A stretch of 64,000 nt of DNA from assembly GCF_003992015.1 (NCBI RefSeq), contig NZ_RQVK01000006.1:62001-126000 (forward strand), written 5' to 3'. Positions 18,275-28,065 of this stretch are shown in pieces; position 1 is the stretch's first letter; the number at the start of each line of letters is the position of its first letter. The stretch comes from Veillonella sp. VA137. GTDB lineage: Bacteria > Bacillota > Negativicutes > Veillonellales > Veillonellaceae. Under the pieces are notes generated by a model that had not been told where the DNA came from, made no database searches, and was given only the letters and a program-made list of their open reading frames with translations. The position numbers were made by a program, and so were the translations under genes.

Positions 18275-18350
18275 TCTATTATAGGGTATCTTTGACATAC
18301 TAGAAGAGATGATAATACAGAGGTCATGTGCCGCTTTTGGTGTGTAAAAT

Positions 18351-18397
18351 AAAAAAAGAGGGAAGTTGATACTTTTTGATCAACTTTCCTCTTTTTT
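18351..18397. terminator. Terminator between deacetylase gene and prfC (usable on both strands)
   Basis: AAAAAAGAGGGAAGTTGAT and ATCAACTTTCCTCTTTTTT form a 19-bp stem with one G-U pair, with A/T runs on both flanks. It serves the rightward deacetylase gene and probably the leftward prfC. The stem closely resembles that at 23045. Confidence 0.85.
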
Positions 18398-18511
18398 ATT
18401 TGAAGCTATTTTGTTCAGCCTCTATTTTATTTAGAAATGATATATACTATCTTTTATTGTGCTACAAGTAGCATGAACCTTAGTGATTTGTATATCTAAG
18501 TGTAGAATATG

Positions 18512-20101
18512 TTATGCCTCTAACTTAGGAGAATGCAAGAATGTTACATCAGGATTACGTTCTACGACCCAACCCATTTGCCATTCATTGGAGATTAGAA
18601 CGACAAGACGACCACGATTATCTTTTACGATCATAGCATTGTCCATACCTTTTAAGCTGTTTACATCTACTTCACCATCGATCCAACGGGCTACGCCATA
18701 TGGTAAGGAGTTGTTCACAAGATCAACGCCGTATTCGTGTTTCAAGCGATATTGTAATACTTCAAATTGAAGCATACCTACAGCACCTACCACGAAGGAA
18801 TCCATAGAGTAGAGCGGTTCAAAGATTTGTACAGCCCCTTCTTGCGCTAATTGAGTCATACCTTTTAAGAATTGTTTCCGTTTCATGGAATCTTTTGGTG
18901 TCACACGAGCGAAGAACTCTGGTGGGAATACAGGGAAGTCGCTGAATGTCACTTTATGATTGGATGCACATAAGCTATCGCCTACTCCCATAGTGCCTGC
19001 ATCAAAGACACCAATGATGTCTCCTGGGTAAGCTTCATCAATGATGGTACGCTCTGTAGCCAAGAATTGCTGCGGTTGAGATAAGCGTAATGTTTTACCA
19101 GATTGTTGGTGAAGTACGTTCATGCCTTTTTCAAACTTACCAGAACAAATGCGCATGAATACAATGCGGTCATGATGGTTCGGATTCATGTTGGCTTGGA
19201 TTTTAAATACGAACGCAGAGAAATCTTCCGACGTAGGTTCTACTGTTTCTTCACGGGCCACACGTGGGGCTGGCATAGGAGCTAGCTCCAAGAATTTTTC
19301 AAGGAATGGTTTTACGCCGAAGTTTGTCATAGCAGAACCGAAGAACATAGGTGTTAATTCACCAGCTTTTACTTTGTCTAAATCAAAAGCATCACCAGCT
19401 ACGTCGAGAAGTTCAATGTCATCGATTAAGGATTGATGCACCTCTTCTCCTAATAGCTCACGGAATGCAGGGTCGTGCACATCACCTTTGGTGGAAGCCA
19501 ATTTCTTTTGACCATGGGATTCGTCTTTTTCAAATAATTCTACAGTATTCGTTTCCCGGTCATATACGCCTTGGTATTCACCGTTAATGCCCACAGGCCA
19601 GTTCATAGGAACTGCACGAATACCGAGAGAGTTTTCGATTTCTTCCATCAAATCGAATGGATTGCGGCCGAAATGGTCAATTTTATTGACGAAGGTAAAA
19701 ATAGGAATGCCACGTTCTTTACAAACGGCGAATAGTTTTTTCGTCTGCGCTTCCACACCTTTTGCCACGTCGATCAACATGACAGCACTATCTGCTGCCA
19801 TTAAGGTGCGGTAGGTATCTTCAGAGAAGTCTTGGTGACCAGGCGTATCTAGGATGTTCACACGATGACCATCGTAATCGAATTGCAATACAGAACTCGT
19901 TACAGAGATACCACGTTGCTTTTCAATTTCCATCCAGTCAGATACGGCATATTTTTGTGTTTTTCTAGACTTAACAGATCCTGCCAAATGGATAGCACCA
20001 CCGTATAGCAATAGTTTTTCCGTCAATGTTGTTTTACCCGCATCTGGGTGAGAAATGATGGCGAACGTTCGGCGCCGGGTTACTTCTTCTAAAAATGTCA
20101 T
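18512..20101 (-). CDS. prfC: Peptide chain release factor 3
   Basis: A translational GTPase that recycles RF1/RF2 from the ribosome after peptide release. The 529 residues begin with an RF3-type N-terminus and show the G motifs HPDAGKTT (residues 18-25), DTPGHQDFSEDTYRTL and NKIDHFGRN, plus EIEKQRGISVTSSV in switch I. Domains II and III follow, with FFGSAMTNFGV, RIDEAYPGD-type text and GVGMLQFEV-like segments. It is transcribed alone, leftward, and divergently from topB. Confidence 0.96.
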   Translation of the reverse strand: MTFLEEVTRRRTFAIISHPDAGKTTLTEKLLLYGGAIHLAGSVKSRKTQKYAVSDWMEIEKQRGISVTSSVLQFDYDGHRVNILDTPGHQDFSEDTYRTLMAADSAVMLIDVAKGVEAQTKKLFAVCKERGIPIFTFVNKIDHFGRNPFDLMEEIENSLGIRAVPMNWPVGINGEYQGVYDRETNTVELFEKDESHGQKKLASTKGDVHDPAFRELLGEEVHQSLIDDIELLDVAGDAFDLDKVKAGELTPMFFGSAMTNFGVKPFLEKFLELAPMPAPRVAREETVEPTSEDFSAFVFKIQANMNPNHHDRIVFMRICSGKFEKGMNVLHQQSGKTLRLSQPQQFLATERTIIDEAYPGDIIGVFDAGTMGVGDSLCASNHKVTFSDFPVFPPEFFARVTPKDSMKRKQFLKGMTQLAQEGAVQIFEPLYSMDSFVVGAVGMLQFEVLQYRLKHEYGVDLVNNSLPYGVARWIDGEVDVNSLKGMDNAMIVKDNRGRLVVLISNEWQMGWVVERNPDVTFLHSPKLEA

Positions 20102-20618
20102 AATTCACCTCTATTAATACATATGTATGGTATATACTTTCATATCCTTAAAATTATATACTATTTGAGCCCTTCCTGTATAGGATGTGATACTGAAAGT
20201 TGAAAAAGGCGGATATGGTTACGAATAAGATATGCCATAGGTTTGTGAAATTTCGTGCAAAAGTAATACTGATAGGAAATTTTAGAGGATTATGAAAGAT
20301 AACTAAAGAAGTATCTTTGTAGAAGGTATGGTATATTGAAAAGGTAAAAGGGTGTTCGTAGCATATCTAGCGCGGTCTTACTGAGATAGTTGTTGTATAT
20401 TGAAAAGTAAATTTAATTATCATACCTATGTAAAATCAGTTGAAAATGTACAGAAATAGATTGTTTTACAGAACAATGAAAAGTAGGTGCCTGTTTAATT
20501 TTTGTGTGCAATCGTAGTATAATAAAAACCAGTGTAAAGGATAGCTATAATAAAAGTTGAAAGTAATTATATAGTAATTATATAGTAATACATAGTAGTA
20601 GTTAGGAAGAGGGAGCAT
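20102..20618. promoter_or_regulatory. Divergent prfC/topB intergenic region with short tandem repeat
   Basis: No gene is seen in these 517 bases. TATAAT at 20518 is a candidate -10 for topB. Immediately upstream of the topB ribosome site, AGTAATTATAT is repeated twice with a degenerate third copy (20562-20593). ATTGTT/AACAAT near 20459-20476 can form a small hairpin. Confidence 0.4.
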
Positions 20619-22979
20619 ATGCGTTTATTTATTGCGGAAAAGCCTAGTGTAGGGCGAGAATTAAGCCAAGTGTTACCGAACCCACAGAGTGCTAAGCGAC
20701 ATGATGGGTATATCGTACAAGGTGATGATGTGATTACTTGGGCCTTTGGTCATATGCTAGAACAAGTAGAACCAGGTGATTATGATGAAAAATATAAATT
20801 TTGGAGATTTGAATCTTTGCCAATTTTGCCCACCTCTTGGAAATTAAAAATTAAATCATCGAGTGCTAAGCAGTTTAAGGTTATTAGTGATTTAATCAAA
20901 AAAGCAACGACCATTGTGAATGCAGGTGACCCAGATAGGGAAGGGCAATTGTTGATAGACGAAATGCTCGATTATTTGGGTAACACTAAGCCAGTAGAGC
21001 GTATTCTACTGAATGCGTTAGATGAAAAATCTATGCATTATGCCTTAGATCATATGCAGGATAACAAGAAATATCAACCTTTAAAAGATTCTGCCTTAGC
21101 GCGATCCCGTGCGGATTGGTTGATGGGGATGAATTTATCTCGGGCCTATACGTTAGAGCAACAGCATTTGGGAAACAAAGTGACCTTTCCGATTGGTCGT
21201 GTGAAAACGCCAACCTTGGCATTGGTGGTGCGTAGGGAACGTGAGCTACAAAACTTTGTGCCTGTAGAATATTACGTGTTGCAAGTACAATATGGTCATG
21301 AAAAGGGAGTCTTTTGGGCCACTTGGAAGCCGAAAGATACGCAACAAGGATTGGACCCTGATGGGCATATGCTAGATCAGACGATTCTTAATGACTTGCG
21401 TGACCATTTGATGCAATCACCAGAAGGTACAGTTTCTTTAGTGGAAAAGAAAAAGAAAAAGGAAGGACAACGGCTGCCTTTTTCCTTATCATCACTACAA
21501 ATTGTAGCGGGTAAGCTATATAACTATACGCCACAGGAAGTATTGGATATCGCACAGAAACTATATGAGAAGAAATATACATCGTATCCCCGTTCAGATT
21601 GTGAATATTTACCGGTGAACCAACTTTCAGATGGGAAAGCAATCCTGTCGAACCTGGTCAATATGGGTCATAAGGAATTAGCTGCATGGGCAAAGGATAG
21701 TAATCCAACCATCAAAAGTCGGGCCTGGAATGACAGTAAGGTTACAGCCCATCATGCCATTATTCCAACTACTGTACGGTGCCCATTACATACCTTATCA
21801 AAAGGGGAGCAAAATATTTATTTTCTTATCGCTCAAGCCTATATTGCACAATTTTATCCAGAGCATGTGTATGAGCATACTCGCATCGAAGTGACGCACC
21901 AAGAGGAACTGTTTACCACAACGGGACGTGTCGTTATCGATTTGGGCTGGAAAGCATTATATAAAAAGGTCAAATCCACGGAAGAATCAGAAGAAAATCA
22001 AGAGGATGAAGAAAAGTCCTTGCCGCCTGTACGTAAAGGGGATGCTGTAACGGCGAAGGATAGCAAGGTGGATCAACGGAAAACAAAGCCGCCAAGCCGT
22101 TTTACTTCTGCAACCCTGGTGCAGGCAATGAAGGAAATTCACAAATATGTAAAAGATGAAGAGTTAAAAAAACAATTAAAAGATGTGTCGGGTATCGGCA
22201 CAGAGGCGACACGGGCTACGATTATTGAAGATTTAATCCATAATAAAAAGAATCCGTTCCTCAAAGAAGAGGGAAAAAAGAAAACTTTAATTCCTACAGA
22301 GTCTGCCTATACCTTGGTAGATGCACTGCCAGATTCTTTGCTGTACCCTGATGCGACGGCACAGTGGGAAGAACGTTTGGCAAAGATGAGTGAAGGAAAT
22401 GAAGCAATTGATGTATTTTTAGAGGATCAAACAAAATTCGTTGTACAACTGATTGAGGATGTTAAACAGCGGGTGGGGAATACACCTAAGGTGGCCATGC
22501 CAGAGTCAGGTGGAAAAGAAAGCGCTGCCAAACGAACCCCTTCTACTGCAGAACCAACGGGGCGTGCTTGTCCTAACTGCAAAACAGGGGAATTACTCTT
22601 ACGGAAAGGAAAGTTTGGGGAATTTTATGGTTGCTCTGGATTTCCAAATTGTAAATATACGGAAAATGTGTCATCACCTATGGAAACCATGTCAGGAGCT
22701 AGGAAATCAAGAGTTACCAAGGGAGACTCGTCACCAATGGGTAACGTGGGGATGCCACAAAGACCTAGAGAAGAGGCAATGCCTCCTATACCATTGTCAG
22801 ACGGAAAGGTCTTAGATGATACCCATAAAGAATATACATGCCCACGATGTAAACGGGGCTACCTAATACAATATGAATCACAACCTGAACCAGTTTGGAA
22901 ATGTAGCGAAGGGCAAGCTTGCCGCACAAGTTGTGCCGATGTAGCGGGAAAACCAGCTATCTATGCGAATCGGAAGTAA
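20619..22979 (+). CDS. topB: DNA topoisomerase III
   Basis: A type IA topoisomerase that relaxes and decatenates DNA through a 5'-phosphotyrosine link. The Toprim domain begins with LFIAEKPSVGRELSQVLP and contains NAGDPDREGQLLIDE near residue 104. The catalytic tyrosine lies in KYTSYPRSDCEYL near residue 323, with GRVKTPTLALVVRRE upstream and GIGTEATRATIIE downstream. The C-terminus carries a CPNC...C...C zinc ribbon (ACPNCKTGELLLRKGKFGEF) and a second Cys-rich part (CPRCKRGYL). The 786 residues include a long charged insert near 450-490. The start follows GGAAGAGGGAG. Confidence 0.95.
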   Translation: MRLFIAEKPSVGRELSQVLPNPQSAKRHDGYIVQGDDVITWAFGHMLEQVEPGDYDEKYKFWRFESLPILPTSWKLKIKSSSAKQFKVISDLIKKATTIVNAGDPDREGQLLIDEMLDYLGNTKPVERILLNALDEKSMHYALDHMQDNKKYQPLKDSALARSRADWLMGMNLSRAYTLEQQHLGNKVTFPIGRVKTPTLALVVRRERELQNFVPVEYYVLQVQYGHEKGVFWATWKPKDTQQGLDPDGHMLDQTILNDLRDHLMQSPEGTVSLVEKKKKKEGQRLPFSLSSLQIVAGKLYNYTPQEVLDIAQKLYEKKYTSYPRSDCEYLPVNQLSDGKAILSNLVNMGHKELAAWAKDSNPTIKSRAWNDSKVTAHHAIIPTTVRCPLHTLSKGEQNIYFLIAQAYIAQFYPEHVYEHTRIEVTHQEELFTTTGRVVIDLGWKALYKKVKSTEESEENQEDEEKSLPPVRKGDAVTAKDSKVDQRKTKPPSRFTSATLVQAMKEIHKYVKDEELKKQLKDVSGIGTEATRATIIEDLIHNKKNPFLKEEGKKKTLIPTESAYTLVDALPDSLLYPDATAQWEERLAKMSEGNEAIDVFLEDQTKFVVQLIEDVKQRVGNTPKVAMPESGGKESAAKRTPSTAEPTGRACPNCKTGELLLRKGKFGEFYGCSGFPNCKYTENVSSPMETMSGARKSRVTKGDSSPMGNVGMPQRPREEAMPPIPLSDGKVLDDTHKEYTCPRCKRGYLIQYESQPEPVWKCSEGQACRTSCADVAGKPAIYANRK

Positions 22980-23044
22980 CTACATGTATTCGGCATAGTG
23001 GGTATATCAATATAAGGGACGCCTTTTTGCTGAGTAGAATATAA

Positions 23045-23090
23045 AAAATAGAGGAAAGTTGATGCTTTTGGTTCAACTTTCCTCTATTTT
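23045..23090. terminator. Terminator after topB (both strands)
   Basis: An 18-bp perfect stem: AAAATAGAGGAAAGTTGA (23045-23062) and TCAACTTTCCTCTATTTT (23073-23090), with a 10-nt loop. It separates topB from the convergent helicase gene and closely resembles the hairpin at 18351. Confidence 0.85.
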
Positions 23091-23211
23091 ATATGTGGGC
23101 TATTTTGTTACCGTCCCTTGTATTGGGGCTGTTTGGTTATAGCCTTTTTTGTAATATACTGTTAAGCAACGGACACCTCTCTTAGAAGAACCGTCTGCCG
23201 GTACTAGAAAC

Positions 23212-24510
23212 TTATCGTTTACCTCGACCACGATTGCTAGAGCCACTAGATTTTGTACGGCGTACCCGTGTGTTGGCCCCTTTATGACCACGAGCTTTGT
23301 GAGCTTTTGCTTTCGTCGCTTGGTAGGTACTTTTAATTTTAGGTTTCTTGCTAGCAGTTTCCTTCTTAGGCGCTAAGCTAGAACCTTTTGTTTTCACCTG
23401 TCCATCCTTGGTGTATTTTGTCAAAGTAGCTTGGATGGATCGTTCGATGCGGCGTACCCAAATTTCTTCAGCTGGCGTAGCAAAGGTTACGGCAATACCA
23501 GTGGAGCCAGCACGACCAGTACGGCCGATGCGATGGATGTAATAATCCATGTCGTGCGGTACATCAAAGTTGTATACGTGGCTAACGCCTTCAATATCGA
23601 TACCACGAGCGGCAATGTCGGTAGCTACTAAAATAGGGGGATTGCCTTTAGCAAATTCTTTCAAGACTTGCGTACGACGGCCCTGTGTCATATCTCCATG
23701 AATTTCACCAAGCTCTACACCTTTGCGAGCTAAATCGTAGGAGAGTTTAATGGCTCCCTCTTTGGTGTTACAGAATACGATAGCTAGATATGGATTGTCT
23801 GCCTCCAGCATCGCCACAAGACGGTTTACTTTGTCTTGCTCTTCCATCATGTATACTTTTTGTTCAATCGTATCGAGGGTAATATTTTCCCCTTGGACAG
23901 TGACGGACGTCGGTTTTTGCATATAGGCTTTTGCTAAGTTGCGGATTTTATCAGGTATCGTAGCAGAGAACATCAACAATTGACGTTTGCCATCAGTGCC
24001 ACTGATGAGCTTTTCAATGTCTGGCAAGAACCCCATGTGAAGCATTTGGTCCGCTTCGTCCAACACAACACGGCGGATGGAGTTCAAGTGTAACGTACCA
24101 CGGTTGACGTGATCCAGCAAACGACCAGGTGTACCAATGATGACATGAGGACGGCGTCCTAGCTTTTGCAATTGGCCTTCGATCGTTCTGCCTCCAATCA
24201 GGGGTAATACGTCTACTCCTAAGATAGCACCTAAGTGACGAGCCTCCTCTGCAATTTGTTGGATGAGTTCACGCGTAGGGGCGATAATGAGGGCTTGCTC
24301 CTGTTGTACATCTACGTGGATGCGTTGCAATAATGGTAACAAGAATGCCAAGGTTTTACCTGTTCCAGTCTGTGCTTTGGCGATTACATCTTGTCCTTTG
24401 AAGATGAGGGGAATCGATTTTTCTTGGATCGGCGTTGGTTCTTTCACGCCCACCTTTTGTAATGCTTGTATCAGTTCAGGCACGATGCCTAAGGATTGAA
24501 ATGATTTCAT
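23212..24510 (-). CDS. DEAD-box ATP-dependent RNA helicase
   Basis: A 432-residue RNA helicase of the CshA/RhlE/DeaD group. The Q motif (PTPIQEKSIPLIFKGQD), Walker A (AQTGTGKT, near residue 44), PTRELIQQI, TPGRLLDH, VLDEADQML, SATIP and the helicase C-terminal motifs (VATDIAARGIDIEGV and HRIGRTGRAG) are all present. From about residue 380 a Lys/Arg/Ser-rich tail follows, probably an RNA-binding extension. It likely acts in ribosome assembly or mRNA turnover. It is monocistronic and divergent from feoA. The 120 bases between its stop and the terminator contain a readable out-of-frame continuation, judged not to be a gene. Confidence 0.92.
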   Translation of the reverse strand: MKSFQSLGIVPELIQALQKVGVKEPTPIQEKSIPLIFKGQDVIAKAQTGTGKTLAFLLPLLQRIHVDVQQEQALIIAPTRELIQQIAEEARHLGAILGVDVLPLIGGRTIEGQLQKLGRRPHVIIGTPGRLLDHVNRGTLHLNSIRRVVLDEADQMLHMGFLPDIEKLISGTDGKRQLLMFSATIPDKIRNLAKAYMQKPTSVTVQGENITLDTIEQKVYMMEEQDKVNRLVAMLEADNPYLAIVFCNTKEGAIKLSYDLARKGVELGEIHGDMTQGRRTQVLKEFAKGNPPILVATDIAARGIDIEGVSHVYNFDVPHDMDYYIHRIGRTGRAGSTGIAVTFATPAEEIWVRRIERSIQATLTKYTKDGQVKTKGSSLAPKKETASKKPKIKSTYQATKAKAHKARGHKGANTRVRRTKSSGSSNRGRGKR

Positions 24511-24965
24511 AATGTATCTCCGTTTCTAAATGACTTAATAGTATTATTATATCATATTTCTAGCTAGGTGGACCTGTTAAAGTTCTTTCACATAGTGATG
24601 TAATGCCATGGAATAGATGGTTTAGTTGTGAAGGAAAGGGTATTAGCTCCAAATAGGTATTCTTTATAAGTATTTATAGAATCATTTTTAGTTATAGATA
24701 ATGAGAAATATATACCTTACATATCATTATTAATTAAAAAGAAAAAATTGAGAATAATAAAAAGGCATGATTAATATACTCTTGATAAATAGATTGTTTG
24801 CACAAAATACACTTGATAAAAATAGATTTATAATTTCACAAAACGATAAAAATAAAACGAGATTCATTATTGATAATATTTTATAATGTGCTATAATATA
24901 AGTATTACTCATATAATTATATATGATAGGTTTGGTTGTTATGTTTTGTATGTAGGAGGTGTACT
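24511..24965. promoter_or_regulatory. Divergent helicase/feo intergenic region with feo promoter and possible Fur site
   Basis: TTGATA (24870) and TATAAT (24892) are 16 bases apart, the latter with a TG extension, making a good rightward promoter before feoA. The stretch GATTCATTATTGATAATATT overlaps the -35 and has GATAAT-like units as in Fur boxes, so iron repression is plausible but not shown. The rest of this very AT-rich gap has no gene. Confidence 0.55.
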
Positions 24966-25196
24966 ATGGTTAAGAAATTATCCGAGATGAAGCCCGGTGA
25001 AGTTGGTACTGTTGTAGCTATCAATGGATTTGGCAACATTAAGCATCGCTTGGTGGACATGGGTGTTGTACCAGGAACGGCTGTGCGCGTTATGAAGTAT
25101 GCGCCATTAGCAGACCCAGTGGAAATCAAAGTGAAAAACTTCGAATTATCACTACGCGTAAGTGAAGCACAAATGATCGAAATTGAAGTCCAATAA
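24966..25196 (+). CDS. feoA: Ferrous iron transport accessory protein FeoA
   Basis: A 76-residue SH3-like cytosolic protein that assists FeoB. The ATG at 24966 follows TAGGAGGTG; an upstream in-frame ATG would add ten unrelated residues. The sequence LSEMKPGEVGTVVAINGFGN then HRLVDMGVVPGTAVRVMKYAPLADPVEIKV is the FeoA pattern, with the usual end LRVSEAQMIEIEV. It lies 14 bases before feoB in the same operon. Confidence 0.95.
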   Translation: MVKKLSEMKPGEVGTVVAINGFGNIKHRLVDMGVVPGTAVRVMKYAPLADPVEIKVKNFELSLRVSEAQMIEIEVQ

Positions 25197-25210
25197 GGAG
25201 AATTGCTAAG

Positions 25211-27610
25211 ATGGCAGACAACACACATACCAAGATTCAGGTTGCTTTAGCGGGTAACCCTAACTGTGGTAAAACAAGTATTTTTAACAATATGACGGGA
25301 TCCCGTCAACACGTAGGTAACTACGCAGGTGTTACAGTAGAGAAAAAAGTTGGGGAAACGAAAATTGATGGTCATGACATTGAAATCATCGACTTACCAG
25401 GTACGTACTCCTTAACAGCACGTTCTCTCGATGAATTGGCAGCACGTAACGTTATCATCAATGAAAATCCAGAATTGATTGCCAATGTAGTGGATGCGTC
25501 CAATCTAGAACGTAACCTGTACTTAACAGCACAATTAATTGAACTAGAACAACCATTGCTACTTGTTTTGAACATGGTAGACGTGGCAAAAGAAATGGGT
25601 TTACAGTTCAATAATAAAAAATTAGAAGAATTAACAGGTTCCACAGTAGTAGAAACTATCGGCCGTGTTAATAAAGGTACAGAAGATGCACTACGTGGCA
25701 TTGTGAAAGTATCTAAAGAACGCAAAATCCCTAATGTTCGCGTTAACTATGGCGAAGTATTAGAGCCAGCTATCGCAGAATTAGAAGCAGAAGTAGCAAA
25801 ACTTGACACTGGTCGTTATCCACATCGTTGGGTAGCTATCAAATTGTTAGAACAAGATACAGATATCTTAGAAAAAGTACAAGAATTAGACAAATCTGGT
25901 GTGGTGCTTAGCAAAGCAGAAGCATTGCGCACAGAATTGAACAAATCTGTTGATATGGATATCGTGTTCCAAGAATACCGTCACCGTTTTGCAGTAGAGG
26001 TATTCAACGGCGTGCTAGAAGTAGTGCCTGAACATAAAGATACCAAATCCGACAACATCGATAAAATCTTAACGAATCGTTGGTTAGGGATTCCTATCTT
26101 CTTATGCATCATGTGGGTTATGTTCTACTTAGTTATCAACATAGCTGAATATCCTAAAGGATGGTTGGAAAGTGCTTTCAAATTATTAACAGATTTCATC
26201 GGAGCTAATCTTGAAGATGGATTGTTAAAATCTTTATTGAATGACGGTATCATCGGTGGTGTAGGGGCTGTTATTAGCTTTATCCCACACATCGTTCTAT
26301 TATTCGTATCTATTTCTTTCTTAGAAGATACTGGTTACATGGCTCGTGCGGCTTTCGTTATCGACCGCGTGATGCGTGGTGTAGGTTTACATGGGAAATC
26401 TTTCATCCCTATGTTATTGGGCTTTGGTTGTAACGTACCATCCATCATGGGTGCTCGTATCCTTGATAACCCAAGAGACCGTATGATTACGATCTTAGTA
26501 TCTCCATTTATGAGTTGTAGTGCTCGTTTACCAGTATATACATTATTAGCATCAGCATTCTTCCCACCAGAAGATGCACCAACGATCTTGTTAGGTATCT
26601 ATACATTGGGTATCGTCGTAGCTGTTGTAACTGCAAAAGTACTTCGTACGTATGTATTTAAAGGTGAAGCAGAACCATTCGTAATGGAAATGCCTCCATA
26701 CCATATGCCAACACTTCGTTCTGTAGGCATTCATATGTGGGAACGTTCTGTAATGTACCTTAAAAAAGCGGGTACATTTATCTTGGCAGCATCCATCTTG
26801 ATTTGGTTCTTAACATCCTTCCCACAAGATGTAGAATACTCTCAAGATTATGATGCAGCAAAAGCAGAAGTAACTGCTATGCATGAGCAAACAGCTGCCA
26901 CAATTCTAGATGAAGCGCAATTAGCAAATGATGAAGACAAAGATAAAGTCGCTGCTATTTATGATCGAATGCTTGCTTTAGACGAAGAGCATAAAGATGA
27001 CCCTCCAGCTGAAGAGGAAGAAGTTACTGTAGAAGAAGTAACTCAAGATGGTGCAGAAACAATTGAAGAAGAAACTGTAGAAGAACCTGCATACTTCGAA
27101 GAATTAAAAGCTGACGAATTATATCCAGTGGCTTGGACTTTATATGTAAACCATAAAGTTGAAGAAGGTGAAATCAAAGAATTAGATCTTCAACAAGGTA
27201 AAGAAAAAATTGAACAATCCTATGCAGCTGAATTAGGACGTTTTATTCAACCTATAATGGAACCACTTGGATTTAACTGGCGTGTGAACATTGCCGTAAT
27301 AGCCGCAGTAGCAGCGAAAGAAGTAATGGTAAGTACATTAGGTACTATTTACGCAATCGAAGCAAGTGATGCAGATTCTAAATCCTTGGAAGAATTCTTG
27401 TCTACTGATCCAGACTTCACACCAGCTATCGGTTTAGGCTTGATGGTATTCGCCTTGCTATATTTACCATGCTTGGCGACTATGGCGGTATTAAAACGTG
27501 AAACTGACTCCTGGAAATGGTTTGGTGCTGTGTTTGCATACACTAGTATCTTAGCTTGGGTGGGTGCGTACATTGCAGTTCATCTTGGACGTGCTTTAGG
27601 TTTGGGCTAA
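25211..27610 (+). CDS. feoB: Ferrous iron transporter FeoB
   Basis: The inner-membrane Fe(II) permease with an N-terminal G domain. GTPase motifs are GNPNCGKTSIFNNMTG, the switch region GNYAGVTVEKK, DLPGTYSL and LNMVD. A helical GDI-like region follows, and the membrane domain has the Gate motifs around LGFGCNVPSIMGAR and MSCSARLPVYTLLASAFF, plus the C-terminal VAAKEVMVSTLG. Between membrane parts (about residues 545-665) lies an unusually long soluble, very acidic insert (runs such as EEEEVTVEEVTQ). The 799 residues are intact. It is in an operon with feoA and the Cys-rich peptide gene. Confidence 0.97.
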   Translation: MADNTHTKIQVALAGNPNCGKTSIFNNMTGSRQHVGNYAGVTVEKKVGETKIDGHDIEIIDLPGTYSLTARSLDELAARNVIINENPELIANVVDASNLERNLYLTAQLIELEQPLLLVLNMVDVAKEMGLQFNNKKLEELTGSTVVETIGRVNKGTEDALRGIVKVSKERKIPNVRVNYGEVLEPAIAELEAEVAKLDTGRYPHRWVAIKLLEQDTDILEKVQELDKSGVVLSKAEALRTELNKSVDMDIVFQEYRHRFAVEVFNGVLEVVPEHKDTKSDNIDKILTNRWLGIPIFLCIMWVMFYLVINIAEYPKGWLESAFKLLTDFIGANLEDGLLKSLLNDGIIGGVGAVISFIPHIVLLFVSISFLEDTGYMARAAFVIDRVMRGVGLHGKSFIPMLLGFGCNVPSIMGARILDNPRDRMITILVSPFMSCSARLPVYTLLASAFFPPEDAPTILLGIYTLGIVVAVVTAKVLRTYVFKGEAEPFVMEMPPYHMPTLRSVGIHMWERSVMYLKKAGTFILAASILIWFLTSFPQDVEYSQDYDAAKAEVTAMHEQTAATILDEAQLANDEDKDKVAAIYDRMLALDEEHKDDPPAEEEEVTVEEVTQDGAETIEEETVEEPAYFEELKADELYPVAWTLYVNHKVEEGEIKELDLQQGKEKIEQSYAAELGRFIQPIMEPLGFNWRVNIAVIAAVAAKEVMVSTLGTIYAIEASDADSKSLEEFLSTDPDFTPAIGLGLMVFALLYLPCLATMAVLKRETDSWKWFGAVFAYTSILAWVGAYIAVHLGRALGLG

Positions 27611-27750
27611 TCAATATTGATAGTAAACAAACAATATAATTGAGATTGAGAAAAACTTTATTTCAAAATTCATTGATATTATGCGGTTTGTTGCATTCGC
27701 AAAATAATTTTCAAAAAGTACTTGAAAATGAGAAGGAGATAGTGTATACT

Positions 27751-27939
27751 ATGGATAGTGTTATTGTATACGCAATTGGTTTACTAGCTGTTCTCTATGT
27801 TGCATACCGAGTATATAAAAGCGCAACAAGCGCAGGCGGTTGTGGCGGCGGATGTGGTGGAGGATGTGGTTCCTCTTCTGAATCCGAATCAGGATGCGGC
27901 TGTGGCTGTGGTGGTCACGAAGAACAAGATCAAAAGTAA
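27751..27939 (+). CDS. FeoB-associated Cys-rich membrane peptide
   Basis: A 62-residue protein with one membrane segment (residues 4-21) and a C-terminal tail packed with Gly and Cys (CGGGCGGGCG, then CGCGCGG), ending with HEEQDQK. This is the pattern of the small FeoB-associated Cys-rich proteins found behind feoB in Firmicutes, which may bind iron or act in place of FeoC. The ATG at 27751 follows AGAAGGAGA. It sits 140 bases after feoB and before the terminator at 27961. Confidence 0.82.
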   Translation: MDSVIVYAIGLLAVLYVAYRVYKSATSAGGCGGGCGGGCGSSSESESGCGCGCGGHEEQDQK

Positions 27940-27960
27940 CTAATTCGATACCATAAGTAT

Positions 27961-28000
27961 GGTAAGAGGGACTCCGATAACACGGGCCCCTCTTATCTTT
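27961..28000 (+). terminator. Terminator after the feo operon
   Basis: GGTAAGAGGG (27961-27970) pairs with CCCTCTTATC (27988-27997) through one G-U pair, with a 17-nt loop, followed by TTTATAATTATT. It separates the feo genes from the DUF6110/ATPase pair. Confidence 0.7.
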
Positions 28001-28065
28001 ATAATTATTAATTTTAATATATTTTCATGTATTAATGTGACAGAGTTCACAGAAAGGAACTAACA

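Noticed and set aside
18483-19814. Several plus-strand frames across prfC
   Set aside because: They are antisense to a complete, motif-verified prfC and have no ribosome sites or family features.
23100-23291. Minus-strand frame of 63 codons overlapping the 3' end of the helicase gene
   Set aside because: Its end reads somewhat like protein, but its first half is a shadow of the helicase's basic tail and no ribosome site supports a start. It may be a decayed remnant at most.
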